Part shown: piece after piece, positions 20,801 to 33,378 of the stretch
How positions within the stretch are numbered: position 1 is the first letter of the stretch
Layout: every line of letters begins with the position of its first letter
Notes under the pieces: generated by a model
Told to the model about the DNA's origin: nothing
Seen by the model: only the letters and a program-made list of their open reading frames with translations
Databases searched by the model: none
Made by a program: the position numbers and the translations under genes
Assembly (NCBI RefSeq): GCF_900660675.1
Contig: NZ_LR215039.1
Coordinates: 62,001-126,000 of the forward strand
Direction of reading: 5' to 3'
From: Mycoplasmopsis columboralis
GTDB lineage: Bacteria; Bacillota_I; Bacilli_A; Mycoplasmatales; Metamycoplasmataceae
Length of the DNA: 64,000 nucleotides

Positions 20801-23259
20801 CACCACAAAATCTTGTTGAAAGTAATGCAAAAATTAAAGCTGCAGAAGATAAATATGATCAGCAAACATTAGCCATTTATAAATGAGAAGCTAATAAATA
20901 TAATTCATATAAAGACAAATTTGATAGATACTACAATTTCTTAAACGCACAAAATACAAATGGAGTAAGCAAAGAACTTATTCTTAAATCTTCCGGAATT
21001 ACTCAAGGTGATTTAGATGAATATGCCGCAGTGATCACTCCTGCTGCTGAGGATTCTTTAAGAACTAATGCAAAAACATATGTTGAAAAACTTTCTGAAA
21101 GCGATGAACAATTAAAATCTTGACTTGAATCAAACACTGAAGACATTCTTAGAACACTTTCTAGTGTAGCAAGTGAGCTTGAAGGATTTTATGATAATTT
21201 AATTGGTATTAAATCTGTTCCAGTGATTTTAATTGGAGTTACTCAATATGATCGTTTAAAAAACACTCTTACAGATGATTCTTCCTCACAAAACGTTCGT
21301 TATGCAATTAAAGCAATTGGTAAAGAAAATGATTTAAACTCAAAATTAGAAGCATTTCTAGGTGCTGCTAGTGCTATGAATCAAATTCCAAGTAGAAATC
21401 TTAAAAATGATAATGATGAATCTACTTTAAAATTCAACACATCAACACCTGAAAATGTCAAAACAGCAAGACAAGAATATTTTGATAAATATAAACAAAC
21501 AATTGTTGAAATGGCATCTGCCAAAATGAAACTTGATTCACTTATTTTTGGTGATAGTGATGCAGATGGAAATACTTTAATTAAAACACTTCACAATTAT
21601 GTTGAGGGTTCTGACTCATATGAAGGAAGAGCAAACGTTAATAATGTTTTAAAACATCTTGCATCTAGTGCTCAAAATGCTGAGAGTTTAAGTGCGGAAA
21701 ACGACAAATTCGCTGTTGTAAAAAATGAATACGAAAAAGTTTCAACACCAACAATAAGATTTGAAAATCAAATGGATCACTTAAGTAAAGAAACATCAGG
21801 TATTTTTGATATTTATAGTGCTTTAACAAAAGGTTATGATAGAGCATTAACATTACATAATTGATTAAGTGTTCAAAATAATGCTGAATTGTTCTTTGAA
21901 TATTTAACTCGTTCAACAAATTATGTGTTAAATTATGCAGATATTTCTCCAAAATCAACTACATCTGGGGAAGTGTTTGAGAACTTAATTGAAAATGACT
22001 CAAACATTACCGAAGAAGACATCACAATTCAAGGCACAACTTATAAAGCTAAAAAATTAAATTCATACTTTAATTCTGACGGAACAGGAACAATAGGAAA
22101 TCTTTTTGATAAATTTAATATCCTTAAAGGTTCTGAATCAATTTTTAACACAGATAATGTTGAAGTGTTTGTATATAAATCAACAGCAGAAAATTCAAAA
22201 TATATTAGATTAAGACTTACTTCTGATCCAAGTGTTAAAAGAGGGTTTGTAAACTTGTATATAAGATATAAAAAACCAGCAAGTGTAACAGCTCAAAATT
22301 CTGCTTTCTCAACTGTAGATAGTTTTGGCATAAAATTTGAAAATGTTGGGATTTCATTTAAAACATTAGACAACTTTATAATTCACAAAGAAAATATTAG
22401 AAATTCTCAATCACTTATGCAACCTTTATTTACAGCTCAAGAAGCTGGATGAAATAACTTGCAAGCTCCTGTATCTCTTATGGGTAGTTTTGTAAAATAT
22501 TCAGCTTTAGATGCCCTTGTTAATGATAGATATTATTTCACTGAGTCACTAAATGAAGATATGGATGCTGAGCCAAGTCAAAATACAACAAGTTCAAAAA
22601 ACTTTAGAATTAAAGTAAAACTATCATCCGCTTACAAAGGATACACTCAAACTGGAGATAAAATCTTCTGAAAAACACTAAACCCTAATGTTGCTTCAGA
22701 TAAAAGTATTCAGTACCAAAATGACGATAGGTACTTTAATGGAACTGTTGCTCCAAGTAATAGAAATACATATAACTACAATACAACTTGAAGATACTTT
22801 TACAATGCAGCAACTGATGAAGGAAAAACATTATTGTTCTTACCATTAGTAATTGGAGTTCCAGTTCGTAGCTCAAATGATGAAGAAGCTATTATGGTAA
22901 TAAGTTGACAAATTCTTACTAGATTTGATAAAAATAGAACATCAAATTCACAGAATATTTCATTGGGTGATAATGATGTTTTAAGACATGTATATTTCTT
23001 TAAACGGTCAACAGCAGGAATGACTAATGCATCCACAAACACTGCCGAAAAATTCTATGATTATGTAATGAATAGAATTAGATATCGTGATTTAGTAGGT
23101 CTTACATTCAATGATTTAAGAAATTCTGGTTTATGAAATGCCGATTCAAATATTGTTAAAGATGATGCAAATTCTGGAAAAGGTGGTGTAGGATACGAAG
23201 ATTTCTACACAGCAATTGGAGAAAATGGAAGATTTGATATTAATTTCAAATTACATTAA
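14827..23259 (+). CDS. Giant membrane-anchored coiled-coil protein (paralogue A)
   Basis: 2810 aa, one uninterrupted frame in code 4. Residues 1-10 are basic. A single hydrophobic segment near 12-33 ('VTAGVTGAIGLVSIGIML') has no lipobox Cys, so it is an uncleaved signal anchor or a signal peptide, with nearly the whole chain outside. From about residue 45 to 2350 it is almost entirely helical, rich in Gln, Asn, Lys, Glu and Leu, with repeated short modules of the 'NPNLSAEEKASKLADI' type, like three-helix bundles of other surface adhesins. The last 450 residues change character: Gly, Tyr, Phe and Thr rich, probably beta-structured. Part of this region ('GSESIF...', 'SFKTLDNF', 'EAGWNNL', about 2435-2545) is shared with the next gene. 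It has no Cys-rich or enzymatic motif. I do not recognise a named family; an adhesin or surface scaffold is the likely role. Confidence 0.85.
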
Positions 23260-23272
23260 TTAAGGAGAAAAG

Positions 23273-26200
23273 ATGATTAAAATAAAAAACAAAAAAGCAT
23301 TAAAAAAATCGCTGATTATTACCGCTGCAGTTACTGCACCTTTAGTGGCAGGACTTGGAGCTACCTTGTTTGCAATCCACAGCAAAGAAGCTGTGAATGT
23401 TTCAACAGTTTATGATAACTTAGTTGAAGGAGAAACATTATTTAGATTATATTCTCCTTATATTGAAGTATCAAAAGATGACAAACAAAAAGTTGTTGAC
23501 TCATACAAACAAGCTCGTGCTGATTGAAATTCTCCAGACAAAACTCTTCAAGAAAAATTAATATCATTAGATAAAGCACAACAAATCGCTTTAAACTTTT
23601 ACATTCAAACAATTGATAACCAAAACTTCCAAAAAAATGATCCAGCGATATTTTGAAATAAAATTTTAACAAACCAAGAAAACAGAATTCGTGAACTTGA
23701 TTTAAAAGAACAACTTACTCAGCTTAAAGAAGATCATTCAGTGAAATTTTTTGCTGAATTACACACTTTAAGTTCTGAAGAAAAAGTTAATTACTTAAAT
23801 TCAATTGCAAACGAAGTTTCAAAACTTGTTGTAAATCAAAATGAATTAATCAATCCATTCATTGAATTGATGCAACAAGCGTCTCAAAAAGCAGATCAAA
23901 TACCTTTTGATGGTCTTAAAAACGATCTAGTAGAATCGCTTTCTCCTTTATACTCAAGAATTATTAACGCTAACTTTAGACTTAATGAAGTGGAAATTGC
24001 TTCACAAACCACAATTAAAGAACAAAATAAATTGGATGAAATTTTGACTTCATCTCAAAGTGAGATAAATGAAATTAACGAATATCTTAATTTAATTGTT
24101 CCTCATATTAATAACGCCGCATTTACAAATGAACAAAAACAAAGAGTTCAAGAATTTGTAAATACTACTAAAAACAATTTATCTCAAGCTTTAACCAAAG
24201 CTGATTTAAACCAAATTCGTAATGCAGTTGTTACCTTTTATCAACAAATTTCTGATTCGCAAAAAAGTGTTTCAGAAATTAAACAAGTTGTGAGCCAATT
24301 ACACGAATATATTAATGAATTTGATGACTCTTTAGTTTCATACAAAAATAATTTAAATACTCAAGTTGATCAAGTATTGACTATTTCAGATCATAATCAA
24401 CTTATTTTAGCTAAAGCTAAATTATTTAGCAATTATTACTCAGTTAAATATGCTAATACTTTAATTGAAGAACTTAAATTAAAAGCAAACGAGTATTACA
24501 ATAATAATTTGATTTCAAACAATAAAGTAGTTGTTATCAAATCGAATTTAGATACTTTAGTTAACAAAAAGCTTTCACCAACTGAATTAGCTTCTCAAGT
24601 TTACAAATTCTATAATTCTCAAATAAATGAACTTGAAACTTTAGAAGTAATTAATAAAGAATTACAATTACTTCAAGCTCAAAGTGATGAAGTTGCTAAT
24701 TTGAAATTCACCACTGATGAAATCAAAAACAAATTATCTAAATTAAGCACTCAAATTGCCAAGACATATTCAAATGATGTTTCAACTGCATATTTACTAC
24801 CAATTAAAAAAGAATTAAATGAATCGCTTAGACTAATTTTTAAGGATAATTTAAAACAATTAATTAGTCAAATGGACGATTTCATTAAAGAGCTTACTCA
24901 AGTAAATGATCCTGAAAATACTAAAATTGTCAATGAAGCTCAAGCATTAAATCAAGAATCTTTACCAATGGTTCGTGATTTTGACCCTGTTCCTACAGCT
25001 GATTTAATTGCTCAAATTAAAAAATATAATTTTAGATTGCAAAACTTAATTAATGCTAAAAAACAATCCCAAGCAGAAGAATTATCAAACTTTACTGATA
25101 ATTATTTAGGTGTGCTTTTTGGTGGTGATGATCCAAGTTATGTTCCAACCAAAAAAGAACAAGCTAGAATCGATTTATATAACAATTACAAAAATCGTTT
25201 AGACGAGTTAAGAGATTTAATTAACAACGGAAACGGTGATCCTGCAGTTGCTGATGAAATTGCCTTTTTAACAGATAAATTAAAAAAATTAACTGACACA
25301 GGAAATAAATTTAGAGAATTATCAAATCTAGAAAAACAAGCTCAAGAAACAAACGATAGAGTTAAAAACGGACCTCATTCTACAATTTTAAAACCATACA
25401 CAGATAAAATTGATTCTATTCGTAGTGAATTAGATGCTCTTTATGCTAACCCTGATGCAACTAATGAACAAATTCAAGATGCTATTGATCGTTTAAATCA
25501 AGCAATTAAAGATTTAGAACATTCTGAAATTGAAAATCTTTTAAATGAAAAAATCAAAAATCTTAAATCCAAAATTGATCAATACTATCCAAATGATAAA
25601 ACATCTCCAGGAGCTCAAGCTTTATTAAAAGAATATGAACAACTTCTTAATGAAACTAAAAATACCGATAATTTAAATCAAACTAATGATTTAGTTAATC
25701 GAGTAGATAAGTTAAATGATCTTGTTGGTCCAGTATTTGATTTAGAAGTTCAAAAACAAAAACTCCGTGACATTATTGGAGAAAAAAATAGTGCCAAATA
25801 TAAAGGTAATAAAACCGAAAATGCAATTGTAAATGCAAACGAAGAAATTGAATATGCAGATAAATTAATTGCAGATTTAAATTCACCTGAAACTATTCCA
25901 AATACAGCTGCTTTTGAAAGCGAAAAAACCCAACTTTACAATCGAGGAGAAGAAATTCTCTTAGCTTACGAACAAGATAGAATTGAAAAATTAAACCAAC
26001 AAATTCAAGCAACTAGTGTAGAAGGAGAAGCAACTACATTAGATAACTATCGTGGTACATTATCAAGAGTTAACAGCTTTGCATCACTTCGGAAAAATGA
26101 AGCAGATTTTGATGTTGCTAAAGCCGCTGGAGATAAGCTTGAAAAACTAGCTAATTTAGCTCAAGCATCTCATGATTTATTAGAGTTATTCAATGTATAC

Positions 26201-29200
26201 AATGATGAAGTGCATGCAACTATTGCTGGATACATTACTAACAAATTACAAGAACATAATATTTTAGTTTCTGATGAGGATGATCGTATTGATGCTAAAG
26301 TAGAAGCGCTTAAAGAAGCTAAAAGAGTTGTTGATGCTAAGAAAAAATTCCTTGATACCTACAATTCACTTGCAGGGATTTTAAGCGAAAACAAAAACTG
26401 AAAAATTTATCAAGATCTTAATGAACAAATTACTTTAATTCAAGAAAAAAGAAATTCGGTTTTATACGATGATGAATTAACAGTTGATCAAATTAATGCA
26501 CGGAGAATTGAATTAATTGCCGATATTGAGGCTTTTACTCGTGAAAAAGAAAGATTATTAAACGAATACAATCAAGCTATCGTTGACACTGATGCTAAAG
26601 AATCAACTTTAGATCAAGAAGTAGCTAAATTAAAAGAGTTAAATCCAAATTACAATTTTGACAATTACTATGCACGCACAAAAACCGCTTATGCAGCAGA
26701 TAAAACTGACGCTAACAAACCCGTTGCTGGAATTGAAGAAATTTTAGCTTATCAAACAAAATTAGAAGTTGCCTTTTACAAAGACATTGTTCTTAATAAG
26801 TTAAAAGATCTTGAAACTTTTGCCTCTTCAGATTCTTTTGGAGTTTCAGAACTACACAATCAAATCAAAACTTGACAAAAATCATTTGATTCTGAGTACA
26901 AGCTCTTGCTTCAAAATGATGATTTAACTTTAACTAAAGTTAAAGAAATGTCAAATAATGTTGACAAGTTTTTCACTTTATTTGACTTGCAAAAACGTAG
27001 TGCAGATTATATTGCTACTCTTGAAGGAGATGAAACTAAAAAAACTCTTCAAGCTGAGTCAATTAATGCTTTAAAAGCTGCTATTGCAGCTTCTGAGCCA
27101 GTGGCTGAAAATGAATATTCAGATTTACAAATAAAAACCGATGATCTTCAAGAAGTTTACAATCGTGAAGTTGAAATTGAACAACTACGTCATGATATTG
27201 TTCAATCACTTGAAAATGATGATTTAACAAAAGGTGAATATGGTCTTTTAAGAATTTTTGAAAATAAATTCGGAAGTAATTATGATGAACAAGCTTGAAC
27301 TAACTTGCAAACATTAGTAACATCAATTAAAAACCAAACTCAAGAAGCTACAACTAAAAACACTTTAATTAACTTACAAAAACGTGTTGCCAAAATTAAA
27401 GAGCATTCAAGTGAAATTGCAGATTTAGCTAAAGAAGTATTTAAAGCAAATTCAACTATTGGGTCATTAATAAACACTGATTCAGCAGTTGTTAAAAAAT
27501 ACCAACAAGATTTAAATAATTTCGTTTCAACAGCTCGTAATAATTACTATTTATATTTAGATTCAACTAGATATAACAATTTATTAAATCAGTTAAAATA
27601 CACTAACTTAAAATTGGCAAATACTGATACTTTAGTTACTAAATTAAAAGAAATTAGACAAATAATAACTTCGGATACATTTGATTTTAGAAGTTTAAAT
27701 GGAGTTGATGGTTCAACTAAATTATTACAATTACAAAACTACTTAAACTCTTTTGAAACCGCTGCTTCAAATAACACATACACTCAAGATGCAGCCGATG
27801 CAGTAACTTCACTTATAGCTAAAGCTAATGATTTAAAAAATGTTGTTGATCTTGATAGTGAAATTTCAAAATTGGCAAATCAAATTGCTCAGCGAAATTC
27901 TGCTGTTGATGCAGCTGATTTAAAAATACTAATTAAATTAATGTGAAATAGTGTTCCTACAAGAGCAACTGATTCTGATTCGATTTTAGGTAAAAGACCT
28001 GACAACTTATATAACGTATCTGATTTATTTAATTTAAATGCAATTACTAAAGAGAATTATCACCAAATTGCAGAAAAAATGCTTGCTGAAATGAGTATTA
28101 TCAAAAACAAAGTGCAAGATCGAAACGAATATAGAAGAATCACTGATGAGAAATTACAAAATCTTAAAGCTAAAGAATACACTCCAGTGGTGCATAACTC
28201 ATTAAAACGTGCTTTAAACGCCTTACTTGATCAATTAATCGAACAAAATAACAATGCAAGCGTAAAAACAGATTCTCCTGATGAAAGTGGAGAATTAAAT
28301 GTTTTACGTTCAAAAACAGTTGTAATTGAAACTAAATTCGAAGCTCTTAAAGAACTTGCAACTCGTGCATATAATTTAGAAATTCTTACAAATAGAATTA
28401 GTAGCGATGAAGAAAGTGTTACAACAGCAAAAGCTAAATCATTAGAAATGGTAACAAAAGCAGAAACTTATTTTGATGATGTTGAAAAAATGATGTTAAA
28501 TGGTGAAGAGTCAGTTGAAAACTTAACTACACAACTTACCGAACAATACTTTAGATTAAGCTTGTTATTTAACTACCAAAAAGTAAAAACTAAATTCGAT
28601 AATGATAGAGTAATGCTTCCAGCAGAAAGAGCAGTTGTTCAGCAAAAATTTGATCAATTCTGAAGTGATTTTAACTCTGGTACAATAAGTGTAGAAAATA
28701 TCTTTAATAAATACTTTATTGATTACCATGAACTAACTAATGAACAATTAAATACTTCTGAATACGATCATTTACTTGATTTATTCTTAGATAAAACTGT
28801 CGAATTAAGAAGAATTATTCAAGAAGGAACAAACATTATTGCTCTTAAAGATGAAAATATCGATGACACACTTGTAAATCAAGCAATGACTCAATTGCAA
28901 CAAGAAGTAACTCAAGCAATAGCTGATAATGTTAACACAACAATTGTTGCACGTGCTAAAATGGCTAAAATTACTTCATTAAGAGAAAAAATCGACGCAA
29001 CTATCTCAGCTAAAAAAGAACAACTAAATAGACAATTAGCAAAAGACAATACTCTTAAAGATCACATTTATCAAACAGCTGATGTATATGGAACTAATGG
29101 AACTGTCACATATGTTAATAATTTCCAAACCAATGCTATTGATAGATTACAAAGTGCGTATGCTGACAAAGATAATTTATCTTATTCAGAAATAAATGTG

Positions 29201-31879
29201 TTCTTAAGTGAAGCAATTTCAGTTTACAAAGGTCAAATTTTTGAGTTATATAACATTTCAAGAACTAAAGCGGAAAATGTTGATTTAGCATTAACTGATT
29301 ATGTGGATGATTTCTCTGAAACTCAAACTAGCGCTCGTGGTGGAGCTAATATTACTGGTGATAACACAAGTAAATATGATGAACTTAAAACAATTAAAGA
29401 CCAAATTTCTACTGCGTTATCTGCTGATTTCACCACCGAAGAAAATTACTACAGCAAATTAAATCCACTTAATTTAATTATTAAATCATCATGACAAAGT
29501 AAAATCAATGCTCTTGTAAGCGCAATTAAAAGCGAATTTATTCAAAAATTCAACCCTAAACCTGAAGCTGAGTCAGAAACTGATAAACCTGGATTTTATG
29601 TTAACTTACTAGAAAAATTCGATGCTTTAAAAAATAATTTAGATGGCAAAACAGTTAATGTCTTTACTTATAACGAGATTGAATCTCTTGAAAGTTCTTA
29701 TGATTCATTAAGAAGTGAAATTGAACAAGTTCAAGAAAATTACAGTGTTGTAATTGAAAGAAAAGACGCTACTTCTTTAGCAAATTACGCTGCTCGTTTA
29801 TATGATTTAAACCAAAGTTATTTAAGATTCCAAACACAAGTGCAAACTGTTGTTAATGATGCATTAGATAAAAATCCGCTTGAAGAAGTTTTCTTAGATA
29901 TTTTCGGCGATTTAAGATATTCAACCGAATCACAATACACTCAAGCTCTAAAAACTAAATTTGAAGCCTTCAAAGCAACTATTGTTCAAAAAGCAAATAC
30001 ATTAACGGTGGATGACAATACAACTTTTGATTTTGAAGTATTAAATCAAAACAGTGATAAACCACAAGTGCTTTCTGATTTAATTAATTTATTAACATCT
30101 TATAAAGATTGAATTAATCAAACTGAAAATAAACAACTTTTATTAGAGCAAATTGATGCTACTGTAAGCAAAAGTAACCCTTTACCTCCAATTGTAGATG
30201 GAGTCGATGGTACTAACGGTACTTTTGATAAGAAATACAAAATAGTTATTCCAAAAACAGAATATACAAGAAAAAAATTCTTAAGTAATTTTGAAGAATT
30301 TTCAAATCAAGCCACAGCATCTAATTCTGATTTAGTTGAAATTGGTAATAACGATAATTTCCTTGATATGTTTGATCAATTTGCATTTACTAAAAAAGAC
30401 ATTAAAGATACCGGTGATTTAGAATCTATTTTCTCTCCTATTACAGTAAAAGTATTTATTAAAAAATACGATGAAAATGGATGATTCCAATTAATTAATT
30501 CTGGAAGAGATGATGTTGATAGAAAATCACTTAAAGCTAAAGTTGTATATTCATATATTTCAGGAAATACTAACATCGGTGAATTAAGTGTTGAAAGAGA
30601 AGTTGTATTAACTTTTAAAACAATCGATACTTTAAGAATTGAAAATGGTACAACTAGCATCTTTATTAATGAAAATGGTCAAGTTGGTTATAACACTAAA
30701 TATGAAGCACTTGATGTTGATGAAGCCGGATGAAATATCCCTGTTGTCACAGACTCTACTCCACAAGAAGAAAAGAATAGAATTATTAACGAAGTGGTAA
30801 CTAGAACTTACAACAAAATGAAAGAAGCAATCTTTGCTTTGGATGAAACAAATGCCACTTTAGGCGGAAGTAATGCAATAACAATGCCTAACGCAACATT
30901 TGGTGACACTGTAAGAACTTCAACGGAAGCCAAATACCAAAACATTAGTTATAACACCGACGAATCAAATGCAGGAGCTAAAAGACTTAGCGCATTCTTA
31001 AATAACGATAATAAAAATTCATTTGCAATGTATGGTTTTGATTTCCAAAATCAAGATTCTCTTGCTGTTACTTATAATGTTTCTCTTTCTTCACTAAAAA
31101 GAGATGAGTACTTAAGAATAATCGCTGATGATTCAACAAAAGGATTTTCATTTGTTCAACTTTCTGGTGGTTATATTACAGGACTTCCTACTTATGGAGT
31201 AGATAAATTTGTCGATTATGTTCCTGAAGTTTATGATTTCAGAATCCACTCAGCACAATATAATGCTTATAATGGATTAACAGAATGATGAACCACTACA
31301 AACGAACAAAATCCAAGTGGAATTAATTTAAACTTATATAGTTTCAATATTGATTATGATCCTATATCAAGAAAAGTGTACATTTATAACTCATGAGTAG
31401 AAAATGTATTCTTCTTAATTAATAAAACTAATATTGTAACCAGTTTAAGTAGATTAAAAACAAATAGTCAGTTTAGAGAAGATGATAAAGCGTTCTTAAG
31501 TTCATTGGAAACAAAAGTAAGAGGCAACTCTTCTCCTATAACACCAATAGAATTATCAAGATATTATTCACTTGTGTCAAGTCTAAATAACAGAATATAT
31601 ATTGTGTCTACTCAAGGTGGTACATATCAATTACCTTCCGGTTCATCAAGTTCATATGGTTCATATCCTATTTGACCAATTAACGGTGGACAGCAAACAG
31701 TTTGAAGAAGCAATTCTTCAGACCCGAAAACCGCATCACTCAAGCCTACACCATCTACAGATTTTCCAAATCCAAGCAATAATGCTAGAGAATTGGTAAA
31801 AGAATCCGCAAGACAAGCATTGTATGCAGCGGTAGTTGAAAAATTCTGATTTAAAATTAGAAAATCTAATTCTAATTAA
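23273..31879 (+). CDS. Giant membrane-anchored coiled-coil protein (paralogue B)
   Basis: 2868 aa in code 4, 13 bp after paralogue A with the strong Shine-Dalgarno sequence AAGGAGA, so cotranscribed. It has the same design: basic N-terminus, one hydrophobic segment near 14-36 ('LIITAAVTAPLVAGLGATLF'), more than 2200 residues of helical modules (for example 'NPDATNEQIQDAIDRL' near 730), then a beta-like C-terminal region. 'LESIF', 'TFKTIDTL' and 'DEAGWNI' (about 2384-2490) align with the matching motifs in paralogue A, which argues for a shared domain and an old duplication. The last 100 residues are Ser/Gly/Pro/Tyr rich ('GSSSSYGSYPIWPINGG') and have no partner in A. A heteromeric surface complex of A and B is plausible but inferred. 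Confidence 0.85.
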
Positions 31880-31884
31880 TAATT

Positions 31885-31915
31885 TCACCCTTAACATGAG
31901 GGTGATTTTTATTTT
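31885..31915 (+). terminator. Terminator of the giant-protein operon
   Basis: TCACCCT/AGGGTGA stem (31885-31891, 31899-31905) followed by TTTTTATTTT. Confidence 0.88.
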
Positions 31916-31925
31916 GTAAATTAAT

Positions 31926-31955
31926 AAAAAAAATCAGCGTAATTATTACGCTGAT
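31926..31955 (-). terminator. Terminator of the rpsF-ssb-rpsR operon
   Basis: ATCAGCGTAAT/ATTACGCTGAT stem (31933-31955), an 11-bp perfect match. On the minus strand it runs into TTTTTTTT. It faces the terminator of the convergent operon. Confidence 0.9.
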
Positions 31956-31972
31956 GAATTTTATTTGTGTTA

Positions 31973-32239
31973 TTATGCAGATTTTTGCACACGCACTCTA
32001 ACAACTGTGTAAGGCATTAAAGCCATAAATCTTGCTCTTTTAATTGCTGTAGCTAATTTTCTTTGGTGTTTTGCACACGCACCTGTGTTAGCTTTAGGTT
32101 TGATTTGTCCAGTAGCTGTTACGTATTTGCTTAAAAGATCTACATTTTTGTAGTCGATGTAAGCCATTTTTTCTGAACAGAATTCACAGAATCTTCTTCT
32201 TGAAGCAAAGCCTTTTTTATTTTTTTTGTTAAAAGCCAT
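31973..32239 (-). CDS. rpsR: 30S ribosomal protein S18
   Basis: 88 aa, full length. S18 binds the 30S platform as a heterodimer with S6. 'RRRFCEFCSEKMAYIDYKNVDLL' region and the basic 'KHQRKLATAIKRARFMALMPYT' core are diagnostic. It keeps a CxxC pair (FCEFC) and a later CxxH (ACAKH), the zinc-binding-type pattern that many S18 proteins have lost. GGAG precedes the ATG and overlaps the ssb stop codon. It is the last gene of the conserved rpsF-ssb-rpsR operon. Confidence 0.96.
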   Translation of the reverse strand: MAFNKKNKKGFASRRRFCEFCSEKMAYIDYKNVDLLSKYVTATGQIKPKANTGACAKHQRKLATAIKRARFMALMPYTVVRVRVQKSA

Positions 32240-32247
32240 AATTTCTC

Positions 32248-32748
32248 CTATTCTCAGTCATCATCATCAAAAATTGATGATGGAACATTTGGGTTTGTTG
32301 GGATTTCATCAGATGCATAAGAGTTATTTTGGTTAAATTGACGATATTCTTCAGGGGTTTGAACTGGAATTTCATTTCTAACTTGATAGTTATTATTTGC
32401 ATTTCTTTGAGCAATTTCTTCTCTACGAGCTCTAGATTCAAGTGGGGAAATGCTATTAACATTCACATCAAATCGAGTGTTTCGATTACCATTTCGATCT
32501 TGATAATCATTAATGTTAATTGAACCTTCCACCATAACTAAAGCACCTTTAGTTAAAAATTTATTAATAAAATCAGCTGTTCCTCTAAAGGCTACACAAG
32601 GGATAAAATAAGCGTTGTTTGTGTTTGAATCCTGTCTGGTGTTTCTATTTACTGCCAAACTAAAAGTGACAAAATTATTACCGCTTTGACCTTGTCTAAG
32701 TTCGTTAATAACTGATATTCGTCCTATTAAAATAACTTTGTTATACAT
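32248..32748 (-). CDS. ssb: Single-stranded DNA-binding protein
   Basis: 166 aa. The N-terminal OB fold (about 1-105) starts 'MYNKVILIGRI' and contains 'FSLAVNR' and 'GALVMVEGSINI'. The middle is an Asn/Gln-rich linker. The acidic tail ends in SSIFDDDD followed by a TGA-encoded Trp and Glu before TAG, so the usual aromatic end of the SSB tip, which recruits repair and replication partners, is present in altered form. I start at the ATG at 32748 and not at an upstream TTG: AAGGA stands 6 nt before it and the protein begins where SSBs normally do. It lies between rpsF and rpsR, the classic order. Confidence 0.95.
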
Positions 32749-32767
32749 AATCAATCCTTAAATGAAA

Positions 32768-33178
32768 TTACTCTTGAGCTTTTTCTTTTTTAGCAACTCT
32801 AGGTGCACGTTTTTTAGGCTCTTCATTTGTAACTTCTGCTTTTTCTTTTTTAACACGAGGTTCTACTTTTCTTTTACCAACATTTTTGAATTCTTTGTTG
32901 TATCCTCTTTCAGTATCAAGGTTTAATACTAAGAATCTTCAAACTTCTTTGATAATGTTAGCTTTACGTGTAAACTCAGCAACTAATTCTGGTTTTGATT
33001 CAACTTCAGCAAGTAAGTATTGTGCTTGTTTTGATTTGTCGATTTCGTAAGCAAGTTCAGTTTTTTCAAGTTTCTCAGCTTTAGAAACTCCTTTGCCAAA
33101 AACTTCTTTTAAAAGGTTTTGAGCAACTGATAATTCTGCTTTAGGATCAACAATAATCATAATTTCATATTTTGACAT
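32768..33178 (-). CDS. rpsF: 30S ribosomal protein S6
   Basis: 136 aa. The first 95 residues are S6: 'KYEIMIIVDPKAEL', 'ELAYEIDKSKQAQYLLAEVES' region and 'WRFLVLNLD', where Trp is TGA. A basic, low-complexity tail of about 35 residues rich in Lys, Glu, Arg and Pro follows, which is common in mycoplasma S6. S6 pairs with S18 on the 30S platform. AAGGAG precedes the ATG. First gene of the operon. Confidence 0.94.
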
Positions 33179-33179
33179 G

Positions 33180-33232
33180 TCTTCTCCTTTTGGTCTTCTG
33201 GGCTATATAGCCAAGGAGTATATAAATACTCT
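33180..33232 (-). promoter_or_regulatory. Structured rpsF leader, possible S6:S18 autoregulatory element
   Basis: Read on the minus strand, the leader folds into GAGTAT-TTAT-ATACTC, then GGCTATATAGCC, then the rpsF Shine-Dalgarno sequence. Leaders of rpsF operons in many bacteria bind the S6:S18 dimer. I see hairpins in the right place but cannot confirm the conserved core. Confidence 0.3.
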
Positions 33233-33378
33233 TATTTATTCTATCATTTTTAAACTCAAATCAAACTATTTATTTATATATAAATAAGAGCTTAAAAATA
33301 AATTCCAAAGTTACAATAATTTTTCTTAAATTTGTTTTATTTGTCTTTTTGTTTTTAAATTAATGTAATATTTTAGAC

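Noticed and set aside
21665-21958. Minus-strand open frame of 97 codons
   Set aside because: It lies wholly inside paralogue A on the opposite strand, has a His/Leu/Tyr-rich composition and no start signal.
14827-31879. A series of frameshifted surface-protein fragments
   Set aside because: All pieces of each giant gene are in one frame, separated only by TGA. No TAA or TAG interrupts them, so they are intact genes.
14827-31879. Homologues of M. mobile gliding proteins Gli349/Gli521
   Set aside because: Size and operon arrangement are suggestive, but I see helical bundles and not the roughly 100-residue beta-rich repeats of Gli349, and no P42 or Gli123 neighbour.
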